This document shows, one piece after another, positions 14,348-21,665 of a stretch of 64,000 bases of DNA. Under the pieces are notes generated by a model. The model made no database searches, had not been told where the DNA came from, and worked only from the letters and a program-made list of their open reading frames with translations. This DNA comes from Pollutiaquabacter sp046052345. Lineage in GTDB: Bacteria; Bacteroidota; Bacteroidia; AKYH767-A; 2013-40CM-41-45. How positions within the stretch are numbered: the first letter of the stretch is position 1; each line of letters opens with the position of its first letter. The stretch lies in assembly GCA_046052345.1 (NCBI GenBank), contig JBJOMN010000003.1:48822-112821 (forward strand), given 5' to 3'. A program made the position numbers and the translations under genes.

Positions 14348-15664
14348 ATGGAAAAAATAGCACTCATCATCTCCCGCGAATACTTCACCAGGGTCCGGAA
14401 GAAGTCCTTCCTGATCATGACCATACTCGGTCCTTTGTTGATGGGGGGGCTGATTGTCGCTGCGGCACTTATGAACCGGGTGGATACGGAGGTAGAGACG
14501 ATCGCAGTGGTCGATGAATCCAAGATCTTCCTGGGCGAGTTCGAGAGCACTCCGAGGATCAATTTCGTATATGTCAACAGCCCTGTGGCACAAGTCCGCC
14601 GTATGGCAGCCGATTCCGGTTATTTCGGGGTGCTTTACATCCCCCTGACTTCTAACCTTACCTCCTTGGAAAAGGCGGTCGTATTGTTTTCCGGCTCCCA
14701 ACCTGGACTTGACGTCGTAGACCGCATCGAGAATTCCCTGGAAAAGGTTATCAACGACAACAAATACAAGGACGCAGGAATCGATCCCGATAAGTTGTCT
14801 TCCATCAGGACGGAAGTCAGCATCAGCACGAGAGACCTCGAGGACCAAGCCACCAGTACACCGTTGGCCTCCGGATTGGGATTTGCAGGGGGACTGCTGA
14901 TTTACATGTTCATCTTCGTTTACGGAGCCATGGTGATGCGTGGCGTAATGGAGGAGAAATCCTCCCGTATCGTCGAGGTCATCATTTCCTCCGTCCGCCC
15001 TTTCCAGCTGATGATGGGAAAAATCATCGGTGTGGCGCTGGTAGGACTTACGCAGTTCCTGCTGTGGGTCATATTGACGACAGTGATTTACGGAGTTGTC
15101 GGTTCTACGCTGCTCGACGGTTCATCCGGTCCGGAAACCGTGGCTCCTTTATTGCAGTCCCGGGGCGCTTCACCGGACCAGCCGTTCCCGGCAGCTCCGG
15201 ATGCGATGTCCAAGATCACAGAGGTGGTGTCCTCCGTCAATTTCCCGCTCATGATCGGGATGTTCATCTTCTTTTTCCTGGGCGGGTATCTGCTGTACAG
15301 TGCTTTGTTCGCCGCTGTCGGAGCCGCCGTCGATGCCGAAACCGACGTTCAGCAGTTCATGCTTCCGATCACCTTGCCGTTGATTCTGTCCTATATTGCC
15401 GCCGTCAATGTCCTTAACAACCCGCAGGGAGCCATTGCTTTCTGGTTCTCCATCATACCCTTCACCTCGCCGATCGTGATGATGGTACGAATACCTTTCG
15501 GTGTCCCTTGGGAGGAGGTGGCCTTGTCCATGGTACTCCTTGTTGCAGGTTTCGTATTCACCACCTGGATGGCCGGAAAGATCTACAGGACGGGTATCCT
15601 CCTTTACGGTAAGAAACCCTCCTACAAGGAGTTGTGGAAGTGGATCCGTTACAGCGGCTCATGA
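14348..15664 (+). CDS. ABC transporter permease (NatB/ABC-2 type)
   Basis: 438 residues. The layout is typical of ABC-2/NatB permeases: one N-terminal membrane helix (SFLIMTILGPLLMGGLIVAAALM), a large extracytoplasmic domain (about 50-170), then five or six helices. A conserved cytoplasmic segment (GAMVMRGVMEEKSSRIVEVIISS) contacts the ATPase. It is the partner of the ATPase upstream. Its stop overlaps the start of the Ppx/GppA gene (ATGA), so the three are co-translated. Confidence 0.88.
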   Translation: MEKIALIISREYFTRVRKKSFLIMTILGPLLMGGLIVAAALMNRVDTEVETIAVVDESKIFLGEFESTPRINFVYVNSPVAQVRRMAADSGYFGVLYIPLTSNLTSLEKAVVLFSGSQPGLDVVDRIENSLEKVINDNKYKDAGIDPDKLSSIRTEVSISTRDLEDQATSTPLASGLGFAGGLLIYMFIFVYGAMVMRGVMEEKSSRIVEVIISSVRPFQLMMGKIIGVALVGLTQFLLWVILTTVIYGVVGSTLLDGSSGPETVAPLLQSRGASPDQPFPAAPDAMSKITEVVSSVNFPLMIGMFIFFFLGGYLLYSALFAAVGAAVDAETDVQQFMLPITLPLILSYIAAVNVLNNPQGAIAFWFSIIPFTSPIVMMVRIPFGVPWEEVALSMVLLVAGFVFTTWMAGKIYRTGILLYGKKPSYKELWKWIRYSGS

Positions 15665-16614
15665 AGCAGCCGTTCGCCGTTCGCCGTGCGGCTGTCATCG
15701 ACCTGGGAACTAACACGTTTCATCTCCTTGTTGCAGAGTTCCGCTCCTCTTCGTGGCGGTCAATCCATCGTTCCAGAAAAACAGTCCGCTTGGGTGCGGG
15801 AGGTATCGCTGATAATATGATTGCTCCTAAGGCCTTTGCCCGCGGAATCAATGCATTGTCTTTATTGAAGGAGCGGGCCCGTTCGTTTGCGGTCAGTGAG
15901 TACATCGTCGTAGCCACTTCCGCGGTACGCAGTGCCCGCAATCGCCGCGAGTTTGTTCTCACAGCACTCCGTGATACCGGCCTGGAAATCCGGGTATTGA
16001 CGGGGATCCGGGAAGCGGCGCTGATCGCAGAAGGAGTTCGCAACACACTGCCGGCAAAATTCGGAACGGCGCTGGTCATGGACATCGGCGGAGGGTCGGT
16101 CGAATTCATAATCGCCGATCCGGACCGGATTTACTGGCGACAGAGCTTCGATCTTGGTGCCGCACGGTTGTCGGGCAACTTCCGATTTTCCGATCCGATC
16201 CGCACGCCTGAGCGGAAGATAATGACCGCACATTTTGAAAAGGAACTCAAGCCGCTGTTTTCCGCTCTCGAACAATTTCCTGTCGGAAAACTGGTGAGCG
16301 CCTCCGGCTCCGCGGAATCTTTCGCACGGATGGTCGGTCATCGGACCATCGGCAGAGATCCGCTGAAAGGCAGGCGCCTTTACAACATTCCGATGCGCGA
16401 ATACCTGTCGCTTCATAAGGAGTTGTTGCAAAGTGTCGGAGAGCAGAGGGCTAAGATGAGAGGGTTGAACCGTATGCGGGTGGATATGATCGTGCCGGCT
16501 ACGATACTTACGGAATTCATTCTGCGCAGGTGCGGTATCAGGGAGTTTTTTGTCTCTACTTTCGCACTCAAGGAAGGCGTTGCGGCCTCCCTGTCCCGGG
16601 GGGAGAGGATCTGA
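15661..16614 (+). CDS. Ppx/GppA family phosphatase
   Basis: 317 residues from ATG 15661, overlapping the permease stop by four bases. It is an actin-fold exopolyphosphatase/guanosine pentaphosphatase with phosphate-binding motifs AVIDLGTNTFHLLV at the N-terminus and VMDIGGGSVEFII in the middle. The sizes of both lobes match the short (about 300 residues) form without an HD domain. It hydrolyses polyphosphate and/or pppGpp. The link to the exporter operon is translational, and a functional link is not evident. Confidence 0.88.
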   Translation: MKQPFAVRRAAVIDLGTNTFHLLVAEFRSSSWRSIHRSRKTVRLGAGGIADNMIAPKAFARGINALSLLKERARSFAVSEYIVVATSAVRSARNRREFVLTALRDTGLEIRVLTGIREAALIAEGVRNTLPAKFGTALVMDIGGGSVEFIIADPDRIYWRQSFDLGAARLSGNFRFSDPIRTPERKIMTAHFEKELKPLFSALEQFPVGKLVSASGSAESFARMVGHRTIGRDPLKGRRLYNIPMREYLSLHKELLQSVGEQRAKMRGLNRMRVDMIVPATILTEFILRRCGIREFFVSTFALKEGVAASLSRGERI

Positions 16615-16635
16615 AATCGCAATGGAATCGTTTTG

Positions 16636-16643
16636 TAACTTTA
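16636..16643 (+). promoter_or_regulatory. -7-like box TAACTTTA before the sigma-54 regulator
   Basis: TAACTTTA differs from TAnnTTTG in the last base and lies 18 bases before the ATG at 16662. Confidence 0.35.
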
Positions 16644-16661
16644 TCGCCCAGACAGCCTGAT

Positions 16662-17819
16662 ATGCCCAAGGTCCTCATCATCGACGACGAAAAAGCGATA
16701 CGCAACGCGTTACGTGACATCCTGCAGTTCGAGAAATTCGAGGTCGAAGAGGCGGCCGACGGGGCCGAAGGTGTCCGGCTAGCGGAAGCGGGTCCGTTTG
16801 ATCTGGTGCTATGTGACATCAAGATGCCCAAGATGGACGGAATGGAGGTCCTCTCCAAACTGCAGGAAACCTATCCCGATCTTCCGGTGGTGATGATTTC
16901 CGGCCACGGCACCATTGATACGGCGGTAGAGGCCATTAAAAAAGGGGCATACGATTTCATTTCGAAGCCGCCCGACCTGAACCGGCTGCTGGTGACGGTC
17001 CGTAATGCCATGGACCGGAACTCCCTCGTGAAGGAGACTAAAACGCTCCGACGCAAAGTCTTCAAGACGCGCGAGATGATCGGTGATTCCGACTCACTCC
17101 GTCAGATCCGCGAAATGATCGATAAGGTGGCACCTACGGATGCCCGTGTGCTGATTACCGGTGGTAACGGTACCGGCAAGGAGCTGGTCGCACGCTGGAT
17201 ACATGAGAAAAGTCGGCACTCATCCGGACCGATGGTGGAGGTCAACTGCGCCGCTATCCCATCGGAACTTATTGAGAGCGAATTGTTCGGCCACGAGAAA
17301 GGGGCTTTCACCTCTGCCATCAAGCAGCGTATCGGAAAGTTCGAGCAAGCCACCGGCGGGACGTTGTTCCTGGACGAGATCGGAGATATGAGCCTCTCGG
17401 CCCAAGCCAAGGTGCTCCGCGCATTGCAGGAGAACCGTATCACCCGTGTGGGAGGAGAAAAGGAGATACCCGTTTCTCCGCGTGTCGTCGCGGCTACCAA
17501 CAAAGACCTCAAAGCGGAAATCGCCAAAGGTAATTTCCGGGAGGACCTTTACCATCGTCTCGGCGTGATTCTCATACATGTTCCTTCACTGAACGAGCGC
17601 GCTTCCGATATTCCGCTGCTTGCACAGCATTTCGTCGAGGAGATCTGCGCAGATTACGGTATGGCCGTCAAGCAGATCACTCCGGAGGCCATGAAGGAGC
17701 TGCAGAAGATGGACTGGACAGGAAATATCCGTGAACTGCGAAACGTCATCGAGCGATTGGTCATCCTCAGTGAAAAGAAGATTACTGAAAAAGAGCTAAG
17801 GCAGTTCGTGACGAAGTAA
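16662..17819 (+). CDS. NtrC-type sigma-54 response regulator lacking a C-terminal DNA-binding domain
   Basis: 385 residues from ATG 16662. Residues 1-120 are a CheY-like receiver with acidic pocket DDE (8-10), phospho-acceptor Asp52 (LCDIKMPKMDG) and conserved Lys (FISKPPD). Residues about 140-370 are the sigma-54-interacting AAA+ domain: Walker A GGNGTGKE (167-174), the sigma-54 contact loop GAFTSA (214-219; GAFTGA in most), Walker B GGTLFLDEIGD and arginine-finger region NFREDLYHRL. The protein stops at ELRQFVTK, directly after the AAA+ lid, with no Fis-type helix-turn-helix. It would activate sigma-54 RNA polymerase without specific DNA binding, or through a partner. No histidine kinase gene is adjacent. 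Confidence 0.92.
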   Translation: MPKVLIIDDEKAIRNALRDILQFEKFEVEEAADGAEGVRLAEAGPFDLVLCDIKMPKMDGMEVLSKLQETYPDLPVVMISGHGTIDTAVEAIKKGAYDFISKPPDLNRLLVTVRNAMDRNSLVKETKTLRRKVFKTREMIGDSDSLRQIREMIDKVAPTDARVLITGGNGTGKELVARWIHEKSRHSSGPMVEVNCAAIPSELIESELFGHEKGAFTSAIKQRIGKFEQATGGTLFLDEIGDMSLSAQAKVLRALQENRITRVGGEKEIPVSPRVVAATNKDLKAEIAKGNFREDLYHRLGVILIHVPSLNERASDIPLLAQHFVEEICADYGMAVKQITPEAMKELQKMDWTGNIRELRNVIERLVILSEKKITEKELRQFVTK

Positions 17820-17851
17820 GTATTGCATCCGTTCATTCATGATAGAATAAC

Positions 17852-18757
17852 ATGGAAACCCGTATCAAGACCGTCCGACGATTCTACCAGCAGTACAGGT
17901 CGCTCAGTTTTTCCGAGTTGATGAGCAAGGCCGATGACGAATACCTTTCCTTTGTCGCCGAGATGGACGAAGAAGGCCGGGTCGTACGCGAGTCAAAATT
18001 CGATGCCGTCGGCGAACTGGAGGAAAAGAACGAGTTCCGCTACAGCCCGGGCGGAAAGCTCGTAGAGCACGTGCTTTTGTTTGCCGTCGAGGATGTCACC
18101 GAGCGGCGTGTGCTGCGTCGGGATGAGAAAGACCTCCTTCTGGAGGAGCTCAAGATGTACGGCGACGATACCGGAGAGCGCACCACCTATTCCTACGATC
18201 CGGACGGAAAACCGCTGGAGATCGTCCACTATGACGAGGAAGGCGAGCTTGACCACCGTGAAGAGGTGCTCTACACCGAAGCCGGAGAGCCCTCCGAGCG
18301 AAAGCGCTATGACAAGAGCAACCGACTGGTCGCGGAGGTGAAATACCTCAAGTCGGATGTGTTGACGGTCGAGCAGAAGGACTATTCCGAGGAGGGAAAG
18401 CTCCTGTCTGTTTCCATAATCCGGTACGATGCCGCCGGCAATGAAGTCTCCTATGAGCAGTCCACTCCGGATGGCAAACTGATATCCGCCGTTTATTCGA
18501 CTTATGATGAGCGAGGGAACGCTCTGGAAAGGGTTTACAAGGACTTTTATTCCAAGACGGTCCGTAGTTCTTACGATGAGTCGAACAGATTGTTGTCGCA
18601 GGAACTTTTCGACGGCAGCGGATTGTTGCTGCGCAAGAACCTTTACGACTACGACGAGAACGGAAGGTTAGCGGCCGAACAGGTTTTTGAAATCGACGCT
18701 TCCGGAGGAGGCAGGGACAAACATTACGGCACCCGTTATGAATATGACAGTTACTGA
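17852..18757 (+). CDS. YD-repeat-like cytoplasmic protein
   Basis: 301 residues with no signal peptide. The whole protein is built of short beta-hairpin units with the recurrent pattern YD-x-x-G(K/R/N)-x-x-x-x-x-x-Y, for example YSYDPDGKPLEIVHYDEEGE, IRYDAAGNEV, TYDERGNALERVY and YDYDENGRLAAEQVF. This resembles YD/RHS or MORN-like repeats. It is very acidic. Function is unknown. It lies 32 bp after the sigma-54 regulator and 18 bp before the Lys/His-rich protein, so the three may be one transcript. It is not a toxin: no RHS core, no PxxxxDPxGL motif and no export signal. Confidence 0.7.
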   Translation: METRIKTVRRFYQQYRSLSFSELMSKADDEYLSFVAEMDEEGRVVRESKFDAVGELEEKNEFRYSPGGKLVEHVLLFAVEDVTERRVLRRDEKDLLLEELKMYGDDTGERTTYSYDPDGKPLEIVHYDEEGELDHREEVLYTEAGEPSERKRYDKSNRLVAEVKYLKSDVLTVEQKDYSEEGKLLSVSIIRYDAAGNEVSYEQSTPDGKLISAVYSTYDERGNALERVYKDFYSKTVRSSYDESNRLLSQELFDGSGLLLRKNLYDYDENGRLAAEQVFEIDASGGGRDKHYGTRYEYDSY

Positions 18758-18775
18758 AACCAATATCATATAGCC

Positions 18776-19117
18776 ATGAAAAAGACCATTACATTCATCG
18801 CCGTTGCATTTTTCACCTTTTTGTCAGCCGTTTCCGCCCAGGATGCGGTAGCACCATCGAAAGATGCCGGAAAGAACCGTCCTGCTGCAGCAAAACCCGC
18901 TCCTCAGGACAAGAAGAAGAAAAAGAAAGGGCCCTCTGAAGAAAAAATCCGCCATGCCGAGGAGAAATCGAAAGGAAACGCATTCAGCGGAAAAGGCGAG
19001 GGCGGTGACAAGAACCGTGTGGAACCTGTGAAGCAGGATGGTAAAAAGGACGGTAAGAAAGAGGATCACAAGCACGGAGAAGGTTCTCACGAGGGCCACG
19101 GTCACGATCATCACTGA
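18776..19117 (+). CDS. Small exported Lys/His-rich protein
   Basis: 113 residues. Signal peptide 1-21 (MKKTITFIAVAFFTFLSAVSA). The mature part is low-complexity: a run of seven Lys in DKKKKKKKG-like context, Gly/Lys-rich segments and a His-rich tail (HKHGEGSHEGHGHDHH). Such tails bind Ni, Zn or Cu. The function may be metal storage or periplasmic buffering, which is inference. No fold is recognised. It is closed by a strong terminator. Confidence 0.65.
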   Translation: MKKTITFIAVAFFTFLSAVSAQDAVAPSKDAGKNRPAAAKPAPQDKKKKKKGPSEEKIRHAEEKSKGNAFSGKGEGGDKNRVEPVKQDGKKDGKKEDHKHGEGSHEGHGHDHH

Positions 19118-19142
19118 TCTCTCCAACTTTGGATTGATTATT

Positions 19143-19178
19143 AGAAAACCGGAAATTTTTCCGGTTTTCTTGTTTTTT
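19143..19178 (+). terminator. Rho-independent terminator
   Basis: AGAAAACCGGAAA (19143-19155) pairs with TTTCCGGTTTTCT (19158-19170), followed by a T-run. Confidence 0.88.
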
Positions 19179-19215
19179 CGGGTACTTCATCCGGATTTCA
19201 TTTCCGTCGAGGAGT

Positions 19216-19231
19216 CTGGCACGCAGTTTGG
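19216..19231 (+). promoter_or_regulatory. Sigma-54-like (-24/-12) promoter before the DUF4476 gene
   Basis: CTGGCACGCAGTTTGG matches the -24 part CTGGCACG exactly and has TTTG at -12. GG (19218-19219) and GG (19230-19231) are ten bases apart; the -12 C is replaced by G. Expected start near 19242, about 29 bases before the ATG. Confidence 0.5.
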
Positions 19232-19270
19232 ATTCCTGTTGTCACAAACAAATCATCGGGAGGAAATCCT

Positions 19271-20005
19271 ATGAAAACAAAACTACTTCTTGTGCTGGTC
19301 GTCCTGACGGGCGCCCTGCAAACCGCCGAGGCGAACCATTCCGGATCCGTTCTTCGGCTGACAATCGCCGGGAATGCACGCTATACGGTTCGGATCGATA
19401 ACGCTCCATCCACCCGTCCCGGCAGGCATTTCGCGTTCGATGAACTCATGCCCGGCCACCACCGTGTCAGGGTCGTTCGACTCAACGGTAATGCATACGG
19501 ACACGGCCCGCGCCCCGGCTACAGCCGTCTCGTATTCGACGGAGATATCCTTGTTCCGGAAGCTGCCGAGGTGAATGCGGTGGTCGAACGTGGGTGCCTG
19601 AGGATTCTGGACATTCAGCCGCTCTTCCCTGCCGGGTGCGGTCCTCATTGCTACGATGAACACCCTGCGGGACACTGCGGAACCCCCATTCCCTTCACGG
19701 ACGAATTTGAAGAGTATCCGCTTTCGAACACTGAATTCGAAGAGTTATACGATGCCGTATCGAACCGTCCTTTCGAGAGCACACGAACCGAAATCGCCTG
19801 CAGACTAATTCGTGAACGTTATCTTACGGCTCAGCAAGTTGCGCGTCTGCTGGACATATTCACCTTCGATGCCAACAAGCTCGAGGTTGCCAAGGCGGCC
19901 TACTCACGGACTGTGGATCGCAACAGGTACTACGTCGTATTCAACGCCTTTACGTTTGAAAGCAGTGTTCTTGAGCTTTCAAGGTTCATGGAGAACTATG
20001 GATGA
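19271..20005 (+). CDS. Exported DUF4476 domain protein
   Basis: 244 residues. Signal peptide 1-21 (MKTKLLLVLVVLTGALQTAEA). Residues about 25-115 form a beta-rich domain of PEGA-like character (RLTIAGNARYTVRIDNA...ELMPGHHRVRVV). A Cys/His-bearing linker follows (AGCGPHCYDEHPAGHCG). The C-terminal DUF4476 domain (about 150-244) has the pattern YLTAQQVARLLDIFTFDANKLEVAKAAY and FNAFTFESSVLELSRFM. DUF4476 is common in Bacteroidota secreted proteins; its function is unknown. It probably has a sigma-54-like promoter. Confidence 0.85.
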   Translation: MKTKLLLVLVVLTGALQTAEANHSGSVLRLTIAGNARYTVRIDNAPSTRPGRHFAFDELMPGHHRVRVVRLNGNAYGHGPRPGYSRLVFDGDILVPEAAEVNAVVERGCLRILDIQPLFPAGCGPHCYDEHPAGHCGTPIPFTDEFEEYPLSNTEFEELYDAVSNRPFESTRTEIACRLIRERYLTAQQVARLLDIFTFDANKLEVAKAAYSRTVDRNRYYVVFNAFTFESSVLELSRFMENYG

Positions 20006-20018
20006 TGGAAGAAGAACA

Positions 20019-20054
20019 AAAAAGCCGTGTGTCGTTTCCGGCACACGGCTTTTT
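20019..20054. terminator. Bidirectional Rho-independent terminator
   Basis: AAAAAGCCGTGTG (20019-20031) pairs with CACACGGCTTTTT (20042-20054), with T-runs on both sides. It serves the convergent DUF4476 and deoxynucleoside kinase genes. Confidence 0.88.
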
Positions 20055-20071
20055 CATGGATATCGGCGTTA

Positions 20072-20833
20072 TCAGAACAGTCCGTTGATTTCGCCGTTGA
20101 TCTTGTTGATGACTTTGCCCAGATCTTCCGGATTGTCGGCGTAGTTAAGGTCATCAACGTCGATGATCAGGAGCTTTCCGAGCTCGTAGGTGGAAATCCA
20201 TGCCTCGTAACGCTCGTTAAGGCGCTTCAGGTAGTCGATACGGATTGAATTTTCGTAATCCCGGCCTCGCTTAGCGATCTGATTCACCAAGGTAGGAACG
20301 CTGGCACGCAGATATATGAGGAGGTCCGGCGGGGAGACGAACTTCGACATGACGTTGAAGAGCGACTGGTAATTATTGAAGTCGCGGGTGGTCATGAGGC
20401 CCATGGCGTGCAGGTTGGGCGCGAAGATGTGAGCGTCCTCGTAGATGGTCCTGTCCTGGACGATGGTCTTGCCTGACTGGCGGATTTTGGCGACCTGCTC
20501 GAAGCGGGAATTGAGGAAGTAGATTTGCAGATTGAACGACCAGCGCTGCATGTCTTCATAGAAGTCGTTCAGATAGGGGTTGTCGTCAACGTCTTCGAAG
20601 TGCGGCTCCCACTTCATGTTTTTCGCAAGAAGGGTGGTAAGCGTCGTCTTTCCTGCACCGATGTTTCCGGCAAGGGCGATGTGTAGCGGATTCAGTTGCT
20701 TCTTGGTGGGAGCGTATTTCTCAGCTGAACTCTTTGCCGGGCCGGATTTTACGGCCGCGGATTTGGAGGCCGGCTGCTTTGTTCCCGATTTAGGGGCGGG
20801 CTTCCTTCTGAGCGTAACGGTTTTTGCAGGCAT
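20072..20833 (-). CDS. Deoxynucleoside kinase with Lys-rich N-terminal extension
   Basis: 253 residues. Residues 48-253 form a complete deoxynucleoside kinase of the dGK/dAK type: P-loop GNIGAGKTTLT, substrate segment EPHFEDVDDNPYLNDFYED, the DRT variant of the DRS motif (VQDRTIYEDAHIFA) and the LID arginines (KRGRDYENSI). It phosphorylates deoxynucleosides in nucleotide salvage. The first 47 residues are a disordered Lys/Pro/Ala/Ser extension with ten lysines. No other ATG lies before the core, although a TTG at codon 47 could be used. The role of the tail is unknown. Confidence 0.9.
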   Translation of the reverse strand: MPAKTVTLRRKPAPKSGTKQPASKSAAVKSGPAKSSAEKYAPTKKQLNPLHIALAGNIGAGKTTLTTLLAKNMKWEPHFEDVDDNPYLNDFYEDMQRWSFNLQIYFLNSRFEQVAKIRQSGKTIVQDRTIYEDAHIFAPNLHAMGLMTTRDFNNYQSLFNVMSKFVSPPDLLIYLRASVPTLVNQIAKRGRDYENSIRIDYLKRLNERYEAWISTYELGKLLIIDVDDLNYADNPEDLGKVINKINGEINGLF

Positions 20834-20872
20834 TGGGTGTGTGTTTTCGTGACGTTATTGAAGGAAGCGAAT

Positions 20873-21661
20873 TTAATAGGAATAGATATTCAGCGAGTCG
20901 GTTGTTAATAAATAATATCGTCTTTCGTTGATCCTTGCGCCCTTCATGCTGCCATGTTCAGGCAAAGTGATTTCACGCTCGTTAAGCATCCGCAGATCCA
21001 GCGCTATGAGATGGTTGTCCTGCATACAAAGCAGTTCGTTGCCGACAATCTGAAAATCGGTGAGTCCGCTGATGGAAATGGTCTTCAGATAACTCCCGAA
21101 CTGGTCGAATACGAGGATTCCCGATGAAGGATCGTTCATGTACACACGGTGGTCGTATTCCAGCATGAAGTTGGGAAGAACCCTGCGGCCGGTCAGTTGC
21201 ATGAGATTGCCGCTGAAAAAGACCGGCTGCAGATTGAGGTCTATCTTCTTCAATTGGAAATCCTGCAGGTCGTAAACCCAGTATCCGTTATTCACGGAGT
21301 TGCAGACTACTGTCGGCTGTACGATACCGATATTCCTGAGTTCGATGGTGGATTGCGGGGCGAATTGGGTTCCCAGTACCACTAATCGGGCCATATCCGG
21401 ATAAAAAAGCACTACTTTCATGGCGTTTCCCGCATCCACGGATCGCAACTCTCCCTGACGGTAGTCGCTGAAGTTCTGCAGAGGTCTGCCGTCGGCGTCG
21501 AACTTGAGCAACTGGTTGTCCGAGACCACATAAATGTTGCCGATCGCATCGATGGTCATCGTCCTGGCCGGCGAAAAGGGCAAACCGTTGACAAGTACGA
21601 ACCCTTCCGGCCGGAAGGAGGAAAAAAGCGATAGCAGTACAAAAGAGATGATCAGGCGCAT
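20873..21661 (-). CDS. Exported beta-propeller-like protein
   Basis: 262 residues. A short signal peptide (MRLIISFVLLSLFSSFRPEG) precedes repeats of NHL or 6-bladed-propeller character: MTIDAIGNIYVVSDNQLLKFDADGRPL, VQPTVVCNSVNNGYWVYDLQDFQLKKID and SSGILVFDQFGSYLKTISI. It has no catalytic motif that I can recognise. It lies four bases downstream of the GH3 gene on the same strand, so they are likely co-transcribed. The propeller assignment is by pattern. Confidence 0.6.
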   Translation of the reverse strand: MRLIISFVLLSLFSSFRPEGFVLVNGLPFSPARTMTIDAIGNIYVVSDNQLLKFDADGRPLQNFSDYRQGELRSVDAGNAMKVVLFYPDMARLVVLGTQFAPQSTIELRNIGIVQPTVVCNSVNNGYWVYDLQDFQLKKIDLNLQPVFFSGNLMQLTGRRVLPNFMLEYDHRVYMNDPSSGILVFDQFGSYLKTISISGLTDFQIVGNELLCMQDNHLIALDLRMLNEREITLPEHGSMKGARINERRYYLLTTDSLNIYSY

Positions 21662-21665
21662 AGGC

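Noticed and set aside
17852..18757. RHS/polymorphic toxin
   Set aside because: The protein lacks a signal peptide, RHS core, hypervariable C-terminal domain and an adjacent immunity gene. The YD-like pattern is only short hairpin repeats.
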